From positions 1 to 64,000 of the forward strand of contig VTPC01091316.1 of NCBI GenBank assembly GCA_011009095.1: a stretch of 64,000 bases of DNA, read 5' to 3'. This document shows, piece after piece, positions 44,916 through 57,451 of the stretch (positions are counted from its first letter, which is position 1; each line of letters begins with the position of its first letter). The notes under the pieces were generated by a model. It saw only the letters and a program-made list of their open reading frames with translations, made no database searches and was not told where the DNA came from. This DNA is from Ignelater luminosus. Taxonomy: Eukaryota > Arthropoda > Insecta > Coleoptera > Elateridae. The translations under genes and the position numbers were made by a program.

Positions 44916-47900
44916 ATGATAGTATTAGTTGCGGTTAGTGTTTTTGTTATATTATTTACAGTGTGGTTACTGCAATTGTGTAGATATGAAAGATATTTAA
45001 GAAAGTTTGGTGGACCGCTCCCGTTGCCCTTTCTTGGAAATGCCCTGGAATTTGCTTCTACCACACGTAAGTACTTAAAACCTTTTTAAAAATAAACTAC
45101 GTATAGTATACCAAAAAAGAACTGCGATATTCTTTTAAGTATTTTTCTAATTTTATCTATTAATTGCAAGTAGTATAGTATCAGTGTCAAGACAATATAA
45201 AACTAGCACTTTTTATTTCGCTTGGATTCAAACGAAAGTAAAATCAGACAAAAGTTAGAAATCTAATTTATTAGTAATTAGGAATAAAGAATTTCACTTA
45301 ATACATTGAGAAAAGTAACAGTAAAAACATAAATACAATAAGGAATGAACAATGATCTCTGTTTCATGAACCATGAGCATGACAAATCAATTAATTACAT
45401 GAATTTTTTCAAGAATAATTTTTTTTACTTGAACATATTCGAATAAAATGAAGAACAAAACACTGCATTGTCTTCTTATACAATTTATTGTTTATTATTT
45501 TACTTTGTAACGTAACCTTGCATTTATATATTTACCCTAGTGTAACTAAGACCCCACTGGTCTTAGGCAGCTTCATTTAGTGGGTGGCCTTGAGTGAGAA
45601 TAAGGAAACACAAAAGAATATGTAAGATCCTTTTCCAACTGATTTTATTATTCTGCAAAGAATTATAATTACAATATTAAAATAAAGCACCATAAGTTAA
45701 CATACCTGCAAAGAAAAATTAAATTACACATTTCTACTACTATTAAATAAATAAATAAATGTTCATTAGACTTTGACAGAACTATCATGTGACACAAAAA
45801 AAACAATAAGGAAAGCAGCAATCATTTATTAGAAAAATATAAAAACACTGTCAATAAAAAAATCAATTAAGCAACAGATGACTTCGTCAGAATGCATTTA
45901 GTTATGTGAAGTAAAATTACAAGCAGTAGAATAACTTTAAATGTTATATACAAAATCATTAAAAATTAAATTTTTAACGACGACCATGTTGAAATAACAA
46001 ACAGGTATCCCAGACGTACAGTCAATGCGCCAGCATCAACCTTCAGAACCAAACAGATTTAGTTGAACAAAAACCTTGTGTCAAACGAACAGTCGGGAGC
46101 AGAACGGAATTATGATTTTTTAGTCACCTTCCTCAGCAACTAAAGTGGCGATGTGTCATAAAAATCCTTTCAGCCAGCTACCTTCAACTTTCAGTTGCGG
46201 GGAACAAGGCCTCGCTGAGTTGAGGCTTGACGCAAAATTAAAAAATATATGTAGCCGTGACGCAATACTTTGAACACATCGCATCGGCGACGAATTTCGC
46301 CCCACTGCCATTCGCTTAAGCGCGGAACGTCACACCAAATGTCAATGAAGAGCTCTCACCAGTTGAAATCCTGGTTTTCGAAAATAAAGAAAAATTTAAC
46401 TAAACCAGTGACGACTTGAGGATATAATTACTGATTAAGTACCAAAGAAATAAGTAGCAACCGATAAAATCCCAACTATCACACGAACATAATTGTAAAT
46501 TGTAAACGAAATCAAATAAGCTTAACAAATGAACAGGCAAGAAATTCCAACTTTAATTTATTTTGACTAAACCGAAAACAAAAGATCAGCCACACATAGG
46601 CTAACTTTAGAGAAATGAACAAACAAAAAACAATTACATAACCAAATTTACACCTGACTACTTATCCAAATCTCAAAGATAAAACGTAGGGACAATTTAG
46701 AAGTAATAATTAAAGGTGAAATCTAAGGTACAGTCACTGAATCGTGATAAGAAAATCCAATCCTATCAATTTACTAACAAGATCTATAATGAAGAAAAAT
46801 TAACCAGAAGACAAGTCACAGCTGTGAAAGTCCAACATACTGCAAAAATTAAATTAAAGACTGAAAGGAATATACTCTATGTCCCGCTTACTACCACAAT
46901 TAAATTCGGAAAGTTCGCCAACCTTAATTTATTAAAAAGATGTAAAAAAACAATACAACAGTTAATCAACCTCATCATTATCAAAAAAATATTTCCAACA
47001 AAGAATCGTATCAAAAAAATACAAGTACACATAAAAAGCACAGATTAAACATAACACATGTAACGGATGCAAAAAGTGAACGTTACAACTTCTTTTGCGT
47101 CGAAACAAAAGTATACTCAATTAATCTCATAATTGTAATTGTTTTCTAATTTTTCATAGTACGTAATTATAACTAATTTTGTAGTTAGTATTACTGTTAT
47201 CGCTACAGATTATTTGTGTTGTCAAAGCGCTCTATTATTAAATAAGAAGGTAATACTAAATAAATGTAGACTAAAGAAGATAATAAACCAGACAATAATC
47301 ACTATAATGACAAATATGTAGTTGTCTTATGGATCTTATAAGAATAATAGTAATTGGTTGTATTTCTGCAATTGTCTGGTAAAGTGCCAGATTTTCCTAT
47401 AGGATGTCACTCCAGGAAGGATGCTTAGTGGTATAGATGTATGAAAGTACAAAAGTATTAACTATTTCCACTGCTATGGTAACTACTAAAGCAATACCTG
47501 TTTGAAGAAAATAATGGTGCTTGAGATACATCTTATAAATACTCTGTGAATAGTCACGCTCCCTTTTATCACATTTTGGATTAATTGTTGGACGGCCTGT
47601 GTTTAAAGCTCCAGTTTATCCAGAAGGATATTATTTCCTTCAAGCAGGCATCTCAACAAAAGGAGCTTTTGAGTAAGTTGCACCTTTATTGGCAGCAGCT
47701 TGATCTACAGGAAGTGAGCCTTTTCAGCAAATGCAACTTCCAGATTCCAGCTCTCGTTTATGCCTTTACTGTAGACATCGGTGAACTCATCCAAGATCAA
47801 AATCCATTTCTGGCAAATGAGTAAAGCCTAAGTGCACAACCCACTTATTTTAATTATGCTGATAATCCTCTCGAAGGGAATATTAACGACGACGACACTT

Positions 47901-50900
47901 CCCGGGTTCAAAACTCCTCTCGCAAATGTTAAAGCCATCTCTACAGTGTAATGAACTCTTTTATCAATTCTTCAGCTAAATGCTCATCTCAAATTGCTCG
48001 AGATCTTACCAACAGTAATACACCGATACAAAAGATATTATTGAAATACCACAGATTTTTACAAAACGTACAGGGTTTATTCGGAAAGTAATGCGACTGA
48101 TTTTCTCCCGCTAATCAGACGCGCTGGAAGGTGGGTTTGTAGATGTGACGGTTAGTGGAGGGGTCTCTGTGCATGTGCAAAGTAAAGGTTGCGGTTAAAG
48201 TGTACACCTGTTTTGCCGCTCAGTCACGGGGCAAAATGAAGCGTGCCGTGGAATAGCGCTACTCTATCAAGCTTTGTGTGATGCTTGGGAAATCCGGCAT
48301 CTATACGGTTTCTATGGTGCAACACGCTCAGGGGGAGGATGCTTTATCGAAATTGCACGTCCCGCGTTACTGCTTGTGATGGAGTTCCTGGCCAAGAACA
48401 AAGTAGCAACGCTGCCCCAGCCCCCCNNNNNNNNNNNNNNNNNNNNNNNNNNNNNNNNNNNNNNNNNNNNNNNNNNNNNNNNNNNNNNNNNNNNNNNNNN
48501 NNNNNNNNNNNNNNNNNNNNNNNNNNCCCCCCTATAGCTCTGACCTGGCTCCGGCAGACTACTTTTTGTTTTTCTAGACCAAAATGTCCAAGCCTCCATG
48601 ACGAGGTGTCTAAAGTTGGTTCCCTTTATAGTACAGTAAAATTAGTTCAAAAAATTTACCAAACCTGAACATCTAAAAAGAAAAGTTTTACCCCGCACCA
48701 AATTGTTCTATACCCTCCTCTTAGAAAGTGATAAAATGTTACTAACCACATACAGCGTCGGGTTTCGGGGGGGGGGATGGAATGGTCTTTATCGACAAGT
48801 TTTCGCAAATACCTCAAAAACTACTAGCCAAAAGTATGTGATATGCCAAATTAATCTACATTAGGTGTAAAAAAAATGGTTCTATACATTTTTGTACTGC
48901 AGTCAACGGTTACGGAGCTATAGAGGGAGAAAAGGTCAATATGGCAAAAAAACATAATAAAATCGTAATTTTGGCTTCTCTTTCCATCACTTTATTCTTG
49001 CAGTCTTTTAGTATAGTTGCGAGGGACCGAGGCTGGGTTTGAGAGGGGACGGAACGAGATCAGGAAAGTGTCAGGAAAGAGGGAGGGATGAAGTACGGGC
49101 GGGCCACCTGCCCTTCCAAGGCCGCTCGAGCCACCTTGTTTTTTGTTCAGTTGCTTTCGTATCGTTGTTCCGTGCGTCTCACTGCTAATATTACAAACAG
49201 TCTTCGTGAAAAACTTCAATGATTCAAACGCTGGTAAGCATTTCTTTCTTTCCATACTTGCATCTAAAAATGCTGACAATGACAAGAGTGGCCTGAACTG
49301 CTCCAACGTGTGCGGGAATTGCCCAGGACTTGGGTGCGTCAACAGAGATTCACTGATCACCGACAATGATATATTTGAAGATGACTTCAAAATGAACAAG
49401 AGGAAGAAGACGTGTTTCCCGAAGACTGCTAATTTGCTTACCTCTTAAGTTGTACACAATTATCATTATTTCGTTTAAGAATATTGAATTTTCCATTTTT
49501 ATAATAGACTACAATATATTTTGTTGTTAACCTTATTTTCTCTTCTTACTTATAAACTTCTTTTTTGTTAATAGGACAACAGATAGGGATGATTTATCGT
49601 GTAAGGACAATATACAATGACTAATGGAAAAGAGAAAAATATGATATATTAGAGAAGTATAGGTACAGTCAACTATCGGTAACGTAGAACATAATTTATG
49701 TGGGATATTTATATGAGGTAAAGGATTGGAATATGTATGAGAAATGACGAAGGAGGGGTGTAAGGTATATGTAGATAGATATGTTCAGATGATATAAAAT
49801 GTATAATTTATGCAAAGCTACTATTTATATCAAAACAGATTTTCAAGTGATTTCGATAAATTCCAAGCACACTGGGAAATAATGACAATTTCCCCCTCCA
49901 TATCTCCGTAACCATTGATTGCAGCACAAAAATGTATAAACAATTTTTGTTTAAAACTTAATGTAGATTAATTTGGTATACCACATACTTTTGGCTAGAC
50001 CTCATAGTTTTCGAGATATTTGAGAAAAGCTGTTGAAAAAGACCATTCCACTTTTTATCACTTACTAAGAGGGGGGTATAGAACAATTTGGCGTGGGGTA
50101 GAACCTTTTTTTGGATGTCTGGATTTTACCTTAATTTTACTATACTACTAAGGAAGCCTACCAAGCATGGCGGACGCGCTGGCAAAAGTGTAGCGGCACC
50201 CAAAGGCCCTATTTTGAAGAGTTTCAAGTCCTTATACCCATATTCTCAATATTTTGTTATATTTAAATTAATTCAGTCCGGATAGACCCTGTACGATTAC
50301 CTAAACCTTTCTACGAGTTTAGATTTTCATTTATAATCTGACAGGGAATCCTATCTCTAATTATAAATGAAAATCTTAGCGAATAGAAATTATTTTGTAA
50401 ATCGTATTTGAGTGGAAATAAAGGTATTGATGAGGTTTAAGGGACAGTTTATCAAGAAATAAGAAAGAAAATAAAAAGTTTTCAAGGTGATTGCTAAGTA
50501 AGCCTGAATTTCTATTGGTTTGTAGAAATCGACGTAAATTGTCAAACTATTCTAGTAGACTTCCCTGTTTTTCTTGAGAGGCCTTATATGATTTGGCTGC
50601 CAATCTGTGTAAAACCAATACTGGTTCCACGCTCAATAACCGTACTGATAAAAGCTACTAATTCGTGTACGGAAGGTACAGAACCCAACGTGCGTTCAAG
50701 TGTTTTAATAGATATTTCGTTTTTAGTATCTAGATATAGATGCAGATACTTTTTTCTTGTATCTAGATACAAGTCATATACTTTAAAAATAAACTACAAA
50801 AAACAGTTTAGAGGTTGGACATTCATTCTTTTCGAGAAAACACAAAGTCTTGTTGTTATTGTCAATGTAGAACAAAGGGATTATCGCACTCTGTTGATGC

Positions 50901-53900
50901 TTTAATTTAAAGAAATAATCGATTTAATGTGAGAGCCAGAGAATTTCAATTTATTCTTACTGTTACTTCTAAAAGTAGAAAGTTGTTTGTATCCATCAAT
51001 TTTGAAACATGGAATACTGACCAACACACAAGGGCTCTTATAACTAAATAATGTTCCCGATATTATATGTTTCAATAATTACATATGTTCAACGACGCGA
51101 GAGCTCAAAGTTAGTAAAACTCATTAATTCTTATGTTCTGTATTTACAGTCAGTAAACCAAGCTTGAACTTGAGCTCTACTCAAACATGCTCTAACGTTT
51201 TATAGCTCAAACAACTATTTTACTATAGCTTGCGAGCACCGAGCCGCTGAAAATGTTTGTGAAGTTGAAAGTATCTAAGTATCTAAAGCATTAAGTTACT
51301 GTGAAAAAGGATCTAGTTACAGATACAGTTACATTGTTTTAACAATATTTAGATACTAAGTAAGTAAATGAGATACAGTATCTAGATTTCTATTGCACCA
51401 TCAATTGCCTATATTATGAATCACAATTCCTCAAGGGCGAAGGATTTTCTAACGTGATTATGGACGAACGTCTCGACACTATCTCTAAAATAAAAGCAGG
51501 ACTGTCTGTAGGCAATGATGATGATGTCCTATGCCCCGATGACCTGATGATTTTGAATAGCACCGTTGGAGAATCACAGTAAGTGTTGAACAGTTGTCAA
51601 CACTTCTTGAATCGAAGATGTCTTTCTTTGCCGTAAATAAATTAATGTCACACCCCTCCCCCAGCCTCCATTGTCCTGAAGAACAGTTTCAAGGGAAGGG
51701 TGTTCAAGTTATTGCTTTTGAACATTAAGATTACCCAGGGAATAAATATGGTTTCAACCTCCCCACTAAAGCTTTCCCTAAAAATTACCTTCACCAAACA
51801 ATTATTGATAAGGGAACATTTAAGTTGATAAATAAATTAATCCAAAAGGTAACCAAGAAAGCACTACATCTGATTGGGATTGTATCCAAGATTGCTATCC
51901 TTACGTCCTCATTCGGGAGGGTGGTCTGGAAATGACGTCTTTTGCCAAATCTATACCCACAATTTTATTTATCGCAATCTTGTTCAACCTGTCACAGTTT
52001 AGAATTTGTACACTTTTTTGATGTAAGTAATGTTCTAAAAGGTCGAGATATGGTTGCTATTGGGTAGATGTCGTGTTTGACCGTTGTAGTTTGGACATTT
52101 TGACAAAAACAGGCAAACGCAACATTCAGTGGACGCATTAGGTCTTTGATGGTTTCTAAAAAAACATCATGTCGTGGAGAGAAAATTAAGGTAAATCACT
52201 ACATAAAACTAAATATCTGCAACAATATCTTTTACTGTCTTCTATCATAAATATGTCAAAATTAAGTTGTGGCTGTGGTGAAACGGTCAAATGAATTGTC
52301 TTGACAAAACAGAAAGTTTTGGTTTGTTACGGGTAGCCTTTTCTATATAAATAAAAGTCAGTAGCCACGTGGTTAATTGAATTTTTTTAATTATGGTAGA
52401 TATCACGGGTTATAGCTGCTCATTGTATATTAGAACTAACAAACAGAAATAAGCATAGACTCTCTAATCTCAGCGTCAGGCCTCGTCACTCACAATGACT
52501 TTAACACTCACTGATATCCATCTGCTTTAAACATTAATACAGAATTTGCAAACAAAGACCTTCTTAACTACCTAAAGCTAGATTCACTTATCTGCGTTTA
52601 CTACACACTTCACCACGTTGTCTCGCCTTGGCGGTTAGAAGCCGTTGCGTAGTCGGTCCTCGGATCTCCTGAGCGCTTTCGTTGACTATGGAACCTTTCC
52701 AAATGAAATAATTTTGTTCTGAGGTTTAAACACTTAAATCCTTTAAGCAGGCGTATAAGAGGGATGCACCTGCACTCCTCACTGCCTCGTGTTCGACCAC
52801 CTTCTCTCTTTAACGAAGGAAAAGGGCCGAAAGAATCGCATTGCTGTTATTTATTTGCTACAGATGGCTGTGACGCACTTCCGTTCCTGTTATCTTCTGC
52901 AGGCTTCCAACCCTTGAACACTATTTAACACTGTGCGTCAAAGATAAACCGGGTGCTTCGAAATTCAACACCTCAAGACTAATTATAAACATGGCATCTT
53001 GCAAAACAGGCAAACAACTGTAATCCATTAAAGACAGCCGGTAAGCTATTCTGAGATTTTAAACGGAACTGTAACCGGGTAAGATCAGTGTACGCGACAG
53101 GTGTAACTAGTCAACAACAACAGAGAATAGAGTTGAAAGAGGACTTAAACATTAGGATCCATGCATTTATACATTCTTTGCAAATTTTGGAAGTTGAAAG
53201 AAGTGAGGTTTTTGTGAACGTCTTCTAAAGTAGAATTCTTCTTTCTATATTTTGCTAGTTCTCTAAGGATAACCACGTAAGACTTAATAGTGAGAACAAT
53301 AAATTCTAATTTTCTTAATGCATAGCTGGAGCTGAGCGATAACCCAACCACATCACTTGGTGCTTACATTGTATTTAATATCAAAACATCTTTTTTCTAT
53401 AAACTTAAGTTAAAGTAGACATTTAATTATTTGTTTACAACTTCATTACAGTTTATTGAAATGAGGGATTTAGAGCAATTCTTAGCACTGGAGATCAAAA
53501 CATACTACTGTTAAATGAACAATGAAATACAAAATGAAATGACCATTAAATGCAGTAAACGTTCCAAGTACAACAAATAACCTAGAATGCAAGGACATTA
53601 AACAAGTTTTTAGCTTAGTTATCAGCAAAACGCCACAACAAACAAATAACCTCACGGTTAATGGCCAAACAATTGAACGTGTCAAAAAATTCGTCTACCT
53701 AGGTACTGCAATGTCAGAGACTTGGGATCACTCCATTTAAATTAAAAACCGTATTGAAAGAACCAGAGATACCTTTATTAAAATGAAACCTTTTTTGTCC
53801 AATAGAGATCTGTGTCTAGAACTTAAGAAAAGAATAATGAAAAGCTATGTATTCTCCGTGTTCTTGTACAGAGTATAGAGTTGGACCATGTCAAAGAATA

Positions 53901-56900
53901 CTGAAGACCGAATTAGAGCTTTTGAAATGTGGGTATTTCGTAGCATTCTCTAAATTTGTGGGTTGATCACATCACTAACATTGAAATACTGGAGAATGAA
54001 ATGCCAACCCGAGGTACTGACGGCAGTTAAGAGACGGAAGTTTGAATACCTTGGGCACGTCATGAGAAATGGAGAGAAATATTGTCTTCTACACAATGTC
54101 ATACAGGAAAAGGTTGAAGGAAAAAAAAGTTCCTGGCAGAAGAAGAATTTTGTGGCTGGCAAGTCTACGCCAATGGTTTAGAGTTACTTCAGCAGAATTG
54201 TTCCGCTGTGCAGCAAACAAACTGCACATCACTATGATGATCGCCAACATTCGGAACGAATAAGGCAGAGAAAGAAGAAGAAGAAGTTATCAAACTAAGA
54301 GGAATACGTATATAGATTATTAGTATTTAAAGAACCACCAAAAGTAAATATTATGTTATTTTTAGGTTGGTTATACATTTTTCATTAATATAAGGAATAT
54401 AATCATTGCCAAATATAGGCCACCAGTAGTTTAAACATGTATTCGAGTTAGCAGCTATTTAGAACAGACATAAGTCGCCGACTAGACGTTTTGAATTTAT
54501 AAAACCCTTACAGGTTTGTCATGATGATAATGTCTGTGCTAAGAACATACTACATTATGATTAAGAATATTCTGTAGCGCTAATGCGATCCATAGACAAT
54601 TGTTTCGATTTTGTTAAATTTCTGCAGTGGAAAATAATAATGACTGCCTTTTAGTTGTTTGGGAATCACTAGATAATACGCATTAAACTGAAGCAAAATG
54701 TCATTCTTTTCCCCGTGGTATACATAACTAAGTACTAACTTCTTTGTAATTATATTTACATACTATTCTATTAATAGTTTGTTATCTATAAGCTACAGTA
54801 GATGTTTTTCCTATTTTCAGATATCTTACCTGTACTTCTCGGTTTTCGCAAAAAGTATGGTGGAATCTTCAAAATACATCTGGGCTTTTCACCACCGAGT
54901 ATAGTTGTAAGCGACACCAAATTTCTCGAATACTTACTTGGTTCTACAAGAATTCTAGATAAATCAGAAGATTATAAATTTCTTTCGAGATGGTTAGGAA
55001 CAGGATTGTTAACTAGTGGAAGTAAGTGATTTGATTGTGCTACTTACATTATAATAACGAATATACCTAAATTGTACATCATTCAGGTTCAAAATGGAAG
55101 AAACATCGAAAAATAATCACACCAGCATTTCATTTTCAGATTTTAGAACAATTTATTGATATATTTGATTTTTATGGTAATATACTAATAGAAAAACTTG
55201 GCGTGGAAGTCGGAAAAGAATCTACGAATATATACCCTTATATTACTTTGTGTTCGTTGGATATTATTTGCGGTAAATATAAAATTTTGTCATAGAAATA
55301 ATATGTCTATACTTTTTTCTTTTAGCAACTTCAATGGGTACAAAAGTAAACGCACAAGAAGATTCTGAATCTAGATATGTGTACAGCGTAAAAGAAATGT
55401 GTAGAATTATCATAGAAAGATCACTTTCAGCGATAAAAATGTATGAAACCCTATATCGGTTTTCAAAAGACTATAAAAAGGAAAAGCAAGCTCTGGATAT
55501 TCTCCATGGGTATACAAACTCTGTAATACAATCTAGGAAAGAAGAAGTGGTTAAATCTAATAATGAAGATCATTTCAGTAGTGAAGATGATATTGGTAGA
55601 AAGAAAAGAAAAACCTTTTTAGATTTGTTACTGCAATATAAAAAAGATGGACAACCTATATCAGATGAAGATATTAGAGAAGAAGTAAATACGTTTATGT
55701 TTGAAGTATGTGTGATACTTATTAGAAAATTTTAGTTTAGTTCAATTAGAAGATTTTAAATGAGTTTGTTGTTTTTAATGAAAATTTTTCGTTTCAGGGT
55801 CACGATACCACGGCATCGGCAATGAGTTTTAGTTTGTATTGTTTGGCCAAAAATCCAGACGTTCAGGTAATATTACAATTACAAATATTTATTAATATTA
55901 CAGACATAAACGAGTTTCTAGAATTATGATAACTATGAGATCCACTTAATGTTATTTGTAATGCAGGCAGTAGACTAAATAAATGTTTATATATCTCTCT
56001 CTCTCGTCCTATTAAAAGACATTTGTTACAATTTTATGTATTAAATGATAATTTTGTTCTATAATCTTTATTTGCATTATCATGAAGAACAACAAACATA
56101 CTCCGTTATCTCGTTATTGAATGTAGTCTAAGTAAACAATGGTCAGGTTTTTATTCTTTATAAATAAAATCAATGTCAAGGTCGATTGTACGCACTTATC
56201 ATTCGAGTTTTATAATTTATGTATAATGGGTGTTTTTTACTATTAGTTTTTATTTAGCCTCTTTACTATGGACGGATGCATTTTTGTGTCGTTTTTTCCT
56301 TTAATAACAGTAAATAATTTATTGTTTATTGTTTTCTCCTATGCTACAAACTAATTCTGGATAATTGCCTTAAAACTTTTGGTAAACAGATAATTTTTTG
56401 AAATTGGTCGTTTAACAAACTGCCTATAAGGAAAGCTAAGTTCCTTGTACTATGATTTACTGTTATTACTTAACGAGATGGTAAAATTGTACGTTTCGAT
56501 CTTAGTCAGAATCTTGCGTTTCGTTTCACGGATTAATTAAATCTACTCGTATGTGTTACTTCCATTGTCTCTTTTAAAATCTTTAATGTTAGTTTTTATA
56601 ATTTGTTATTGTTTTTTAATTACTTATACTACATTATGCAATCTTTTAGGAAAAAGTTATTCAAGAATTACAAGCTATATTTACTGATGATAAGGACAAA
56701 CCTGCAACTCATAGAGATCTTCAAGAAATGAAATATCTGGAAGCAGTTATTAAAGAAACATTAAGGCTTTATCCATCAGTGCCAATTTACGCTAGACATG
56801 TACATGAAGATGTAGAATATGGTAAGGTAATTTATTCATCCAGACACACTCTCTAGTTTATATCTCTCTTAATATTGCAAAAATATAAAATCTCGATGAT

Positions 56901-57451
56901 TGTCATTCTTATAATCTAACATCTTGCCTCTGCATATTTATTTTTAATTTCTGTTTTTTCTTTTTCTTCACTTTTCAAAATATACGACTGTAATTCCAGA
57001 TGAAGGTATACTTCCAAAAGGTTTGACTATAGGAATATTTGCATATGGTTTACATAGAGATCCAGAGATCTACCCTAATCCTGAACACTTTGATCCAGAA
57101 AGATTTACATTAGAGAAACAAGCAGAACGTTCTCCCTATGCTTATATACCATTTAGTGCAGGTCCTAGAAATTGTATAGGTAAGTTGATACCTTGTTGCA
57201 TATTTGTACTTTAAACAATCAATAAGTGAATAATCATATTTATTACAAAGTATATACTTATAAATGTAACTAAACTTTTAATCATTTTAGGACAAAAATT
57301 TGCTATGTTAGAAATGAAGTCTGTGATATCTAAGGTTTTAAGAAATTATAAATTAATCGAGGTTCTTGAACATCAACTAGTATTGGTAGCTGAAACCGTT
57401 TTAAAATCAAAATCAGGTATATACGTTCAGTTAAAAAAGAGGAATTTTTAA
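44916..57451 (+). CDS. CYP4: Cytochrome P450, CYP4 family (complete, 8 exons, 499 aa)
   Basis: Exons: 44916-45066, 54821-55021, 55087-55272, 55326-55705, 55798-55866, 56650-56821, 57000-57179, 57291-57451; all introns GT-AG. Exon lengths equal those of the upstream paralogue except exon 4, shorter by 6 nt. The start was chosen at [10 protein letters not shown] because it aligns with [10 protein letters not shown] there. Residues 1-20 form the ER anchor. The hinge reads [12 protein letters not shown], so the usual PGP is [16 protein letters not shown] (299-311) is the CYP4 I-helix motif with Asp replaced by Asn at its third position; Glu306 is the possible haem-bonding Glu. ExxR is 365-368, DPERF lies in exon 7, and [10 protein letters not shown] holds the haem ligand Cys445. 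It is a microsomal monooxygenase like its neighbour, with substrate unknown. Intron 1 (9.75 kb) is full of transposons. The differences look like divergence rather than decay. Confidence 0.93.
45067..48068. other. First part of CYP4 intron 1, no gene recognised
   Basis: The 110-codon lysine-rich frame at 46716-47048 and the 79-codon frame at 47585-47824 have no known motif. A tgtaacgt string near 45507 recurs inverted near 47090 with weak similarity beyond it, a possible remnant of element ends. The stretch 46000-46400 is noticeably more GC-rich than its surroundings, suggesting inserted sequence I cannot name. Confidence 0.35.
48427..48526. other. Assembly gap (100 N) inside the mariner relic
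   Basis: Exactly 100 N, between cccccc on the left and cccccc on the right. The protein text on the two sides (LPQPP and PPYSSDLAP) overlaps at the two prolines of the mariner PPYSPDLAP motif, so the true gap may be zero with the two contig ends overlapping in the C run. Confidence 0.95.
48631..50145. mobile_element. Nested 1.5-kb element with ~270-bp inverted repeats
   Basis: The ends read gtacagtaaaatta (left) and gtatagtaaaatta (right, minus strand), each next to TA. Inside, the arms 48631-48935 and about 49880-50145 are inverted copies: ccaaattgttctatacc, aagtgataaaa, tggaatggtcttt, gccaaaagtatgtg, ccaaattaatctacatta and tacatttttgtgctgca-type strings occur on both sides in opposite orientation. 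The left arm has an extra segment with a run of nine or more G. The core 48940-49870 is more GC-rich than the flanks and holds overlapping open frames on both strands. No transposase was recognised. It sits inside the mariner relic and so is younger. Confidence 0.7.
49151..49448 (+). CDS. Possible cysteine-rich ORF or exon carried by the nested element
   Basis: The open frame ends at TAA 49446-49448 and reads [20 protein letters not shown], then [19 protein letters not shown] and [18 protein letters not shown]. The Cys spacing C-x3-C-x2-C-x4-C is compact and could bind metal, followed by an acidic patch and a basic NKRKK string. There is no ATG near the start; the bases before 49151 (tttttgttcag) look like a splice acceptor, so this could be the last exon of a captured gene. 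A rival minus-strand frame of 135 codons overlaps it (49399-48992). No family is recognised and coding status is uncertain. Confidence 0.25.
50319..50377. repeat. Short perfect hairpin
   Basis: agattttcatttataat at 50321 is inverted at 50361-50377 (attataaatgaaaatct) around a spacer of about 24 bases. It lies just outside the right end of the mariner relic. It may be a minimal MITE remnant. Confidence 0.45.
50378..53579. other. Second part of CYP4 intron 1, mostly unassigned
   Basis: Clusters of gtatcta/agatac strings at 50710-50775 and 51265-51390 form a loose repeat of a kind seen near some hAT ends. An open stretch at about 51455-51570 (+) reads [20 protein letters not shown], then [20 protein letters not shown]; it lacks a recognised family but looks more protein-like than chance. 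Sequence at 51650-51960 and 52440-52960 is more GC-rich than the background and could be unrecognised element pieces. Confidence 0.35.
53580..54290 (+). pseudogene. 3' end of a LINE (RTE/CR1-like reverse transcriptase C-terminus)
   Basis: The frame reads [20 protein letters not shown] then [10 protein letters not shown] (about 53625-53715), [19 protein letters not shown], stop, [17 protein letters not shown], then in the next frame [37 protein letters not shown] and after a frameshift [14 protein letters not shown] and MMIANIRNE with a stop at 54263. VYLG, RAFEMW..RR and YLGH..R are the usual signatures of the region after the RT catalytic core in insect LINEs. The tail is a short AAG repeat (to about 54288). 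The catalytic part was never copied or is lost. Confidence 0.75.

Larger units (their letters stand above)
48234..50255 (+). pseudogene. mariner transposase pseudogene (split)
   Basis: The N-terminal part near 48236-48340 reads MKRAVE, stop, then [12 protein letters not shown] and [15 protein letters not shown], the usual opening of one mariner group. It jumps directly to [17 protein letters not shown] (about 48375-48426), so the central domain with the first two catalytic Asp is deleted. After the N run [15 protein letters not shown] (about 48527-48575) carries the third Asp. After the nested element the frame at about 50153 gives [13 protein letters not shown] and [12 protein letters not shown], the C-terminal end. 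It is dead by deletion, frameshift and insertion. Confidence 0.75.
48071..50291 (+). mobile_element. mariner element interrupted by a nested element and an assembly gap
   Basis: The left end is cagggtttattcggaaagta at 48071; the right end on the minus strand from 50291 is cagggtctatccggactgaa. TA flanks both (48069-48070 and 50292-50293). Mariner coding remnants lie just inside both ends, and the middle (48631-50145) is a different element with its own inverted repeats. Removing the insert and the 100 N leaves about 600 bp, so the mariner had also lost a large internal part. Confidence 0.78.

Noticed and set aside
45500-47095. Possible LTR or TIR pair (tgtaacgt strings)
   Set aside because: The two strings are inverted and similarity fades after about 20 bases, so no element could be defined.
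48992-49399. 135-codon minus-strand ORF in the nested element
   Set aside because: It overlaps the cysteine-rich plus frame, has a Ser/Pro/Leu-rich composition and no motif; the GC-richer core favours long chance frames on both strands. Not excluded, but not supported.
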